A stretch of 64,000 bases of DNA from Bacteroidales bacterium. GTDB taxonomy: Bacteria; Bacteroidota; Bacteroidia; Bacteroidales; Muribaculaceae. The stretch is taken from contig SUXH01000002.1 in the NCBI GenBank assembly GCA_015061055.1, forward strand, positions 62,001 to 126,000, written 5' to 3'. A program made the translations under genes and the position numbers. This document shows, piece by piece, positions 46,042 to 52,232 of this stretch. Under the pieces are notes generated by a model. It had not been told where the DNA came from and did no database searches. It was given only the letters and a program-made list of their open reading frames with translations. Each line of letters opens with the position of its first letter. Position 1 is the stretch's first letter.

Positions 46042-46044
46042 GAA

Positions 46045-46105
46045 GTTAAACCAAGAACGAATTTCTGCCATTCTTCATAGAAAGTACGCATCTTTCGCAA
46101 GTTCG
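46045..46105 (-). pseudogene. Relic of a YhcG/DUF1016 gene
   Basis: The minus strand encodes NLRKMRTFYEEWQKFV, matching LRKMRTFYEEWQ of the intact nuclease gene at 47.8-49 kb, and the DNA matches over about 50 bp (GCCATTCTTCATAGAA is shared). The fragment is cut on its upstream side exactly where the hairpin repeat begins and on the other side by the abiEii end. Only about 60 bp remain. Confidence 0.65.
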
Positions 46106-46216
46106 GCGCAAAACAACCTCGCCGGAGGCGAAACATAGAACAGCCCGGCGCAGAGCGAAGCGCCACGCCGGGACCAATGCACACATCACGTGTGCGGGCT
46201 GAAAGCCCAACATATC
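46106..46216 (+). repeat. Hairpin-chain repeat, modules D-E-F
   Basis: Hairpins CGCC/GGCG (D, 46120-46130), CCCGGCG/CGCCGGG with inner GGCGC/GCGCC (E, 46144-46172), GCACAC/GTGTGC (F, 46179-46195) and GGGCT/AGCCC (46196-46208). About 84 bp from AACATAGAACAGCCCGG to GCCCAACATA differ from 47665-47748 by a single base. Short ORFs across it are not credible genes. Confidence 0.82.
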
Positions 46217-46231
46217 ATTATCCCCAAAATA

Positions 46232-47407
46232 TCAATAATTCATCCCAAATTGCCATAATGGAACAAATATTCCTCTACCTACTTCAATATCATCCCGCAC
46301 TACAATTCCATTTTCGATATTTTCAATCTGTTTTTTGCCTTTTTTCTTTCCTCCTATCTCGAAAGTATATTTTCCTATCATAAAATCCGATTCTTTTGAA
46401 GACACAACTTCATTATTTACTCGCATTTGATTATAGAAGAAAGTTTCCCTTATATTCCCTACATCAGGATTACCCCCTGCAAGCACATTCATTAGGTTGG
46501 GATTATCTACATATACTTTCTCAACTTTTCCTAACCCTCTCATACCTCCGGTATTATCTCGAAGTTGACCTATCATTCCTGCTTTTTCAAGATATACCAA
46601 ATAGTCTGGCACATTGTTTTTACTCACACCAATTTCTGTTGCCAGATTATCGGCATTAGGCTTATATGGAGCCAACTTAGACACCACCGAGAGCATTTGT
46701 TTTAATTTGCGAGCTGTCGACACCTTCATATCAGCAAACTGTGGTATATCCATTTCTACAGTATGAGCCACTACCTGTTCCATTCTCAAAGCAAAACTGC
46801 CTTCGACCGAAAACGGATAATATCCATTTTTAAGATACTCCCTGAATAACGGAAGCGGATGTGCAAGTTCCGGAACAAAGACCTTATGCGACAAAATATC
46901 TTCCAATGAATACACTTGCGACTTTATTTTATGAAACATTTCAAGATATTCTCTAAAAGACAAACCTTGCATATGATATATTAAAGCTCTACGACTTAAA
47001 TCAGCCTCTCCTTTCTGTATGTCAAGCACCGATGAACCTGTAAATACAATCTTTAAATCAGGATGTACATCATATATTTGCTTCAATTCGCGCGACCAAT
47101 TCTTATACTTATGTACTTCGTCAATATAAAGATTTGTTCCACCTTCCTTAATAAAGTCATCTGCAAGCGAAACAAGAGTATTAGTTGCAAAATACATATT
47201 ATCAGCCGATACAAACAAGTGCATTCCATTTTCACCCTGTTTAAGTATATGCTGATGTATCATTGTCGACTTCCCAACACCACGCGGACCTACTATCCCA
47301 ACAAGACGGCTTTTCCAATCTATCTCATTATATTTATAACGAGTAAACGAAAGAGGTGTTCTCCTCAAAATTTCGTCCATATAATTATACAAAGACAAAT
47401 CTATCAT
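46232..47407 (-). CDS. DUF4143-type AAA ATPase
   Basis: A 391-residue ATPase of the common but poorly understood AAA_14/DUF4143 family. Walker A is VGIVGPRGVGKSTMIHQHI near residue 36, Walker B TNLYIDEVHKYKNWSRELKQ near residue 93 and the sensor VFTGSSVLDIQKGEADLSRR near residue 120, with RALIYHMQGLSFREYLEMF after it. The C-terminal DUF4143 part has a winged-helix section (LATEIGVSKNNVPDYLVYLE near residue 270) and a nuclease-like end (EVVSSKESDFMIGKYTFEIG, GKKKGKKQIENI) that resembles a restriction-endonuclease fold. The promoter carries two palindromes that look like an operator. Hairpin repeats lie on both sides. Its biological role is unknown; a DNA-repair, toxin or defence role is speculative. 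Confidence 0.88.
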   Translation of the reverse strand: MIDLSLYNYMDEILRRTPLSFTRYKYNEIDWKSRLVGIVGPRGVGKSTMIHQHILKQGENGMHLFVSADNMYFATNTLVSLADDFIKEGGTNLYIDEVHKYKNWSRELKQIYDVHPDLKIVFTGSSVLDIQKGEADLSRRALIYHMQGLSFREYLEMFHKIKSQVYSLEDILSHKVFVPELAHPLPLFREYLKNGYYPFSVEGSFALRMEQVVAHTVEMDIPQFADMKVSTARKLKQMLSVVSKLAPYKPNADNLATEIGVSKNNVPDYLVYLEKAGMIGQLRDNTGGMRGLGKVEKVYVDNPNLMNVLAGGNPDVGNIRETFFYNQMRVNNEVVSSKESDFMIGKYTFEIGGKKKGKKQIENIENGIVVRDDIEVGRGIFVPLWQFGMNY

Positions 47408-47424
47408 AATTCTATATTTTTCTG

Positions 47425-47432
47425 CAAATATA
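47425..47432 (-). promoter_or_regulatory. -7 box of the DUF4143 ATPase gene
   Basis: TATATTTG on the minus strand; predicted transcription start near 47419, 12 nt before the ATG. Confidence 0.6.
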
Positions 47433-47440
47433 ACAAAAAA

Positions 47441-47487
47441 TCCCTCATTGAGGGAGAAAAACGCAAAAAAAATCCCTCATTGAGGGA
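47441..47487 (-). promoter_or_regulatory. Twin palindromic operators of the ATPase gene
   Basis: Two identical 15-bp palindromes, TCCCTCATTGAGGGA, at 47441-47455 and 47473-47487, spaced 32 bp apart (three helical turns). The first overlaps the spacer between the expected -33 region and the -7 box, the other lies just upstream, as expected for cooperative repression. Confidence 0.6.
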
Positions 47488-47510
47488 GAAATTATCAGAT
47501 AGAGAACCAA

Positions 47511-47753
47511 CCGGATTTATCCGCTGAGCCGATATGTCCGTAAGGATTAATTTGTGAATAGCCTGCGGTTTTTAAACCGTAGGAGACAGTAACGCAAGGA
47601 AATATGCGTCTGAAAGACGCGAAACCGCATCACCCCCTGTCGCAAAACAATCTCGCTGAAAGCGAAACATAGAACAGCCCGGCGCAGAGCGAAGCGCCAC
47701 GCCGGGACCAATGCACACATCACGTGTGCAGGCTGAAAGCCCAACATATAGCA
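47511..47753 (+). repeat. Hairpin-chain repeat, longest copy (modules A-B-C-D-E-F)
   Basis: Ordered hairpins: CGGAT/ATCCG, A GTCCGTAAGGAT (47536-47547), B CCTGCGG..AGG (47562-47583), C GCGTCT/AGACGC (47606-47620), D CGCT/AGCG (47654-47664), E CCCGGCG/CGCCGGG (47678-47706), F GCACAC/GTGTGC (47713-47729), then GGCT/AGCC (47731-47741). It joins in one unit the two partial types seen at 44.15 and 46.1 kb. The remaining part of the 430-bp gap is AT-rich. Confidence 0.82.
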
Positions 47754-47837
47754 TATACGCCGAATATTATGCCGGAAGCATTAAATCGTGTATTAAACCC
47801 AATTTAAACATTTTACACCTTCCTTAATTCTTTTGAA

Positions 47838-48971
47838 TCAAAGAAGTTTCTTCAGTTCTTCGACAGGAGGGAGCAGTCTCTTCAGACGTTCATCCATATC
47901 AGCAGTTGTTTTATAGGTAGCCACTCCCATAGGCTTGTCATAGTCTTGAATTACATACTCAACAAATTTCTTATTGGCGCTCTTGCAAAGTATAATACCG
48001 ATAGAGGGATTTTCGTTGGGTTTGCGTACTTCATCATCAAGGATACGCAGATATCCTGCCAATTGTCCCAAATAAGAAGTTCTGAACGGGCCATCTTTTA
48101 ACTCTACGCAAACAAGGGCAGCCAATTCCCTGTTGAAGAACAACAAATCAGGAAATTCCTCCTCTCCGAATTTCTCCAAATGATATTGGTTGCCTACAAA
48201 TGTAAAATCCTTGCCGAATGTCATAATAAACTCTTTCACATTCTGCACTATGCGCTGTTCTATCACACGTTCATCTCTGTCCTTATCACGAATAAATAGT
48301 TCCTCTGTATTGATAAAGTCAAGCATATATTCATCTTTAAACATCGTAATAGCACGATATGCTTGTAATTGGTCGGGAATAGTTTTCTTGAAGTTATTAA
48401 CTAATTCACCTTGATGACTATATAAATCATCAATAATCATTTGTTCCAAATCCTCAACCTTAGCTTTAGTATCTGCCACAAATTGTATGTAAAACTTTCG
48501 CTGTTCCACATCCTTAACTTTACTGATGATAGTATAATGGTGAGTAAAACCAATATTCATAAATGCAACTATCGGGAAATTTGCATCTATTTTAAACTGT
48601 ACAATCGGTAATTCATTCGTTCCAACGAACGAATTTCTGCCAGCACCTACCAATTTATTCGTTTCAACGAACGAATTATCTGAAAGCATCTGCCATTCTT
48701 CATAGAACGTTCGCATTTTTCGTAAGCTCGCTGCGGAAAACCCCCTTAATCCGGGTAATTCTTTGCGAAGTTGCTCGCTAACTGCTTCAATAAAACCCTT
48801 ACCCCAATTCTTATTTCGAGTATTTATTGAAACAAATTTTCCAATGCCATAATAAAGTGCCAACTGCTCTTGATTTATCGCTACTAACGCACGCTGTTGA
48901 CTTTGCAAAATCGCACCCTTAATCGCCTGAACTGCATTGGTCAGTTCCTTATATTTCGTTGTATTAATCAT
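47838..48971 (-). CDS. YhcG/DUF1016 family PD-(D/E)XK nuclease
   Basis: A 377-residue predicted DNA-binding nuclease. The N-terminal DUF1016_N domain has VAINQEQLALYYGIGKFVS near residue 30 and SAASLRKMRTFYEEWQ near residue 80. The C-terminal PD-(D/E)XK domain has FPDLLFFNRELAALVCVELK near residue 275 and SYLGQLAGYLRILDDEVRK, with PD...ExK and the downstream Gln. The linker (about 95-125) holds a tandem 14-residue duplication NSFVETNKLVGAGR / NSFVGTNELPIVQF, coded by two copies of the palindrome ATTCGTTyCAACGAACGAAT. Family members occur with restriction and mobile elements. A 60-bp relic of a relative lies at 46.05 kb. Confidence 0.87.
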   Translation of the reverse strand: MINTTKYKELTNAVQAIKGAILQSQQRALVAINQEQLALYYGIGKFVSINTRNKNWGKGFIEAVSEQLRKELPGLRGFSAASLRKMRTFYEEWQMLSDNSFVETNKLVGAGRNSFVGTNELPIVQFKIDANFPIVAFMNIGFTHHYTIISKVKDVEQRKFYIQFVADTKAKVEDLEQMIIDDLYSHQGELVNNFKKTIPDQLQAYRAITMFKDEYMLDFINTEELFIRDKDRDERVIEQRIVQNVKEFIMTFGKDFTFVGNQYHLEKFGEEEFPDLLFFNRELAALVCVELKDGPFRTSYLGQLAGYLRILDDEVRKPNENPSIGIILCKSANKKFVEYVIQDYDKPMGVATYKTTADMDERLKRLLPPVEELKKLL

Positions 48972-49105
48972 TTCACACTTTTAATATACATTTATTGTAT
49001 TCATCTTGAATAGACATTATTTGAAACAAATTTAGTGAAAAGATTTTATATACGATGTTAATTGCCTATATAATTTCTACCAACCACATAAAATGGCACT
49101 AAAAC

Positions 49106-49137
49106 AAAAAAAAGCACCGCGACTCACGACGAGGTGC
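49106..49137 (-). terminator. Terminator of the candidate small RNA
   Basis: Minus-strand stem GCACC / GGTGC (49133-49137 and 49114-49118) with a 14-nt loop and eight T. No gene on the minus strand lies upstream of it, which is why a noncoding transcript is inferred. Confidence 0.8.
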
Positions 49138-49301
49138 CCTAGGAAAAAAATAGTATGAATAAAATGTGGTATTAGGGTTAACATCTTCGAGACTTGGTGA
49201 TATTAACACACCTTATCTCATATTTTACTATTAACTAACTCATTATTCTTTCTCTGATTTACTCGCCTCAAATCACCCTCAACAGGCTTGGCAAGCATTT
49301 G
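49106..49301 (-). ncRNA. Candidate orphan small RNA of about 190 nt
   Basis: A self-contained minus-strand transcription unit with no ORF. The promoter is at 49307-49338. The predicted RNA begins near AAATGCTTGCCAAGCC, with stem GCTTGCC/GGCGAGT (one wobble) near the 5-prime end. A central stem pairs GTTAATATC with GATGTTAAC (plus-strand 49199-49207 and 49177-49185) around a 13-nt loop. It ends in a terminator. Length and layout suit a regulatory or 6S-like RNA, but I cannot match a known family by eye. Confidence 0.6.
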
Positions 49302-49306
49302 CAGTA

Positions 49307-49338
49307 CAAAAATACACAAAAAATTATTATCAGCAAAA
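49307..49338 (-). promoter_or_regulatory. Promoter of the candidate small RNA
   Basis: Minus-strand -7 box TATTTTTG (49307-49314) and -33 box TTTTG (49334-49338), 19 nt apart. It is divergent from the glycosidase promoter. Confidence 0.65.
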
Positions 49339-49479
49339 TATTCACAACTTTTTTATCGTAGAAAGCCCATTTTTAAAGAGTTTTTAAATAATTTTTGCGT
49401 AGATATCACACATTAAATATTCACAATTTATACATATTCTACACCATCTATTCTCTCTTACAAACTATTAGCATATCAA

Positions 49480-49512
49480 TTTTGCACATCTACAAAAAAG
49501 TCCCTATTTTTG
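49480..49512 (+). promoter_or_regulatory. Promoter of the glycosidase/amylase operon
   Basis: -33 TTTTG (49480-49484) and -7 TATTTTTG (49505-49512), 20 nt apart; predicted transcription start near 49518, leader about 24 nt. Confidence 0.7.
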
Positions 49513-49541
49513 TACCATAAATATATAATGAATAATACCTT

Positions 49542-52217
49542 ATGAGAACTAAACTTATTTTTGCTACTTGCTTTTTAGCAGCCTTAGTAACAAGCTGCGA
49601 AGAAAAAAAAAGTGTTACTTCCGATATTATCGAACAGAACGACATCTACATCGTAAATGGCGACAGCGTGGTACAAGGCAACTTTGTGGCTAAAGCTATC
49701 AGCGACACCGAAGTGGTTACAAACTATGCTTCTCCAGCCGATGAAGCTCCTTCTCCTCTCATCGAATTCCGACTATCGCTCAATTCGCGCGACAACGAAC
49801 TTATCCCAGGCGAAACTCACTACACTATCGTAGGAACCGATACCATTATTCCTCTCGGCGTGCCGGCTGCTGAAAAACCGGTACTCCCTGTCGACACTAA
49901 ACCACTCGACAAGAATGCCGAATGGACTCTGAAAGTGAATGTTGCACCGCTTATCAACAGTTTCAAGGAAAACGGCATCTATGTAACACCTACCAACGAC
50001 ACCATTTATGCCGATGACTTTAAGGGTATATGGGTGGCAGGCAATATCGACCCGCTCACTTGGGATTTCGACAACCTTTACGGTAAAGATCTTCAAAAAC
50101 TTCACCCCATCGAAGGCGATACCATTTACGGCGTGAAAATTGCACTCAATCCCGATGTGAAGAAAACCGACCTTCCTAAAAATTGGAAAATTGATGCACC
50201 AAATCCCGACTATCCTATCTACACTTCCGACCAAAAACTTATCAACGCCTTATATAATATGGCTATCGAAAATATGCTCGCTGTGGTGAACGCCGACAAC
50301 GCTTTCCGCGCAGGCGAGAATTGGGAAGGTGTGTGGACTCGCGACGCAAGCTATGCCATTCACCTCGGCATAGGTCTTATCGACCCCGAACGCTCTATCA
50401 ACAGCCTCAAGATAAAGGTGAAAAACGACCGAATCATTCAAGACACAGGCACAGGTGGCTCTTGGCCGGTGTCGAGCGACCGCGAAGTGTGGAGTATCGC
50501 AGCCTGGGAAATATATAAAATCACAGGCGACAAAGAATGGCTCAAATATGCTTACAATGTGATAAGAAACTCGGTTGACGATGACATACCTACAATATGG
50601 GACAATAAATTCCGACTTATGCACGGTGAACAGTCTTATCTCGACTGGCGCGAGCAATCATATCCTAAATGGATGACTCCTAAAGACATCTATGAGTCGA
50701 TGTGCCTTGGCACCAATGCTTGTTTTGCTGAGACTTATTCAATTCTTGCCGAAATGAGTGAAGAACTTGGCGAAGATGGCACAAAATATGAAAAAATTGC
50801 TGCCGAACTAAAGAATGCCATCAATCAAAATCTATGGATGGAGGACAAGGGCTACTATAGCGGTTACATCTATGGCGGAGCTTATCCGCTCAAGTCGCCT
50901 ATGACCGAGGCTCTCGGACAATCACTCTGTGTAATATTCGGTATTGCCGACGATGATCGCGACCAAAAGCTCATCGCAAGCACTCCTTTCACTCCTTACG
51001 GCATATCATCGATATATCCTAAGATACGCAACATCAAACCCTACCACAACGATGCTGTGTGGCCATTCGTTCAAGGTTATTGGAACTGGGCTGCGGCTAA
51101 GGCAGGCAACGAAACAGCTCTATGCCATGGACTTGGAGCTATATACCGCGCGGCGGCGCTTTTCGGTACACACAAAGAACTTTTCGTTTCTACGACAGGC
51201 GACTATAGAGGTGCTGCAACCAATAGCGACAAACAACTATGGAGTGCTGCCGGTAACCTTGCTATGATTTACCGAGTTTTCATCGGTATGACATATCTAT
51301 CGAATGGTATCAAGTTCGAACCGTTCATCCCTGCATCTATTGACGGAACCAAGAACTTGAAAGGATTCAAATATCGCAATGCTGTACTTAACATCACTAT
51401 CAACGGCACCGGCAACAAGATTGCCGAATTCAGCATCGATGGCAAAGTGCATAAGGACAATTTCTTCCCTGCCGATATAGAGGGAGAACACAACATCGAA
51501 ATCACTATGGCTAACAACAACATCAAGCCTGCTAAAGCAACAGTGAAACAACCGGAATTTATGCCTGCCACACCTTGGACTGTTTGGAACGGCAACGTTG
51601 CGACCATCGCAAAACCCGAAGAAGGAGTTTCTTACGATATTTATCTTAATGGCGTGAAAAAATGCACTGCCCAAGATGGTAAAATCACAATCCCCGAAGT
51701 GAATCGCTACACTACTGTGAACATTGTGCCTGTGGGCAAGGAATTCACCGGTTTTATGTCTAAAACACACGAGATAATCCCGCAAGGGGCTATGAGTATC
51801 TATCAGTTTGAAGATGTTGCTCCTGCCGGGACCGAACTCGTTCCTGCCGGTCATAGCAAGAAATTTGTAGAAACCACCATCAAAAAGAACAACGACATTA
51901 CGCTCGCAGTGAATGTAAAGAAAGCCGGCACTTACTTGATTGATGTTCGATATGCCAATGGTAGCGGACCGATCAACACCGACAACAAATGTGCTATCCG
52001 CACTCTTATAGTCAACAATCACGAAGCTGGAGCTATTGTTATGCCTCAACGCGGGCAAGGCGAATGGGTAAGCACAGGATTCAGCAATATGTTGCAAGTA
52101 GAACTTAGAACCGGCAACAATATGCTTCAAATCAAGTATATCACACCTCAAAATGTGAATATGAATGGCGAAGTGAACACTGCTCTTCTCGACTATATGC
52201 GTGTAATCAAAAAATAA
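49542..52217 (+). CDS. Lipoprotein six-hairpin glycosidase with C-terminal CBM-like domain
   Basis: An 891-residue lipoprotein: MRTKLIFATCFLAALVTSC gives Cys19 as the lipid site, followed by EEKK, a surface-export-like acidic start. Residues about 230-620 form an (alpha/alpha)6 six-hairpin glycosidase (NWEGVWTRDASYAIHLGIGL near residue 258, GGSWPVSSDREVWSIAAWEI near residue 305, YLDWREQSYPKWMTPKDIYE near residue 365, YHNDAVWPFVQGYWNWAAAK near residue 505). A C-terminal CBM6/35-like sandwich covers about 750-891 (GTYLIDVRYANGSGPINTDN, TGNNMLQIKYI). It starts an operon with the SusA-like amylase 15 bp downstream, so an alpha-glucan or related substrate is likely. The exact GH family is not certain. 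Confidence 0.78.
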   Translation: MRTKLIFATCFLAALVTSCEEKKSVTSDIIEQNDIYIVNGDSVVQGNFVAKAISDTEVVTNYASPADEAPSPLIEFRLSLNSRDNELIPGETHYTIVGTDTIIPLGVPAAEKPVLPVDTKPLDKNAEWTLKVNVAPLINSFKENGIYVTPTNDTIYADDFKGIWVAGNIDPLTWDFDNLYGKDLQKLHPIEGDTIYGVKIALNPDVKKTDLPKNWKIDAPNPDYPIYTSDQKLINALYNMAIENMLAVVNADNAFRAGENWEGVWTRDASYAIHLGIGLIDPERSINSLKIKVKNDRIIQDTGTGGSWPVSSDREVWSIAAWEIYKITGDKEWLKYAYNVIRNSVDDDIPTIWDNKFRLMHGEQSYLDWREQSYPKWMTPKDIYESMCLGTNACFAETYSILAEMSEELGEDGTKYEKIAAELKNAINQNLWMEDKGYYSGYIYGGAYPLKSPMTEALGQSLCVIFGIADDDRDQKLIASTPFTPYGISSIYPKIRNIKPYHNDAVWPFVQGYWNWAAAKAGNETALCHGLGAIYRAAALFGTHKELFVSTTGDYRGAATNSDKQLWSAAGNLAMIYRVFIGMTYLSNGIKFEPFIPASIDGTKNLKGFKYRNAVLNITINGTGNKIAEFSIDGKVHKDNFFPADIEGEHNIEITMANNNIKPAKATVKQPEFMPATPWTVWNGNVATIAKPEEGVSYDIYLNGVKKCTAQDGKITIPEVNRYTTVNIVPVGKEFTGFMSKTHEIIPQGAMSIYQFEDVAPAGTELVPAGHSKKFVETTIKKNNDITLAVNVKKAGTYLIDVRYANGSGPINTDNKCAIRTLIVNNHEAGAIVMPQRGQGEWVSTGFSNMLQVELRTGNNMLQIKYITPQNVNMNGEVNTALLDYMRVIKK

Positions 52218-52232
52218 AACATCGTTACAACA

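Noticed and set aside
45966-46184. Minus-strand ORF of 72 codons across the hairpin repeat (MCIGPGVALRSAPGCSMF...), with sister ORFs at 47547-47747 and 47572-47754
   Set aside because: The frame is formed by the palindromic repeat and continues into a nuclease-gene relic and antisense to abiEii. Similar text appears only because the repeat DNA is shared; no start signal or conserved protein property supports it.
47441-47487. Possible mini CRISPR (two identical palindromic units)
   Set aside because: Only two 15-bp units with one 17-bp spacer, located exactly at a promoter; an operator pair fits better. No CRISPR array or cas gene is present in the window.
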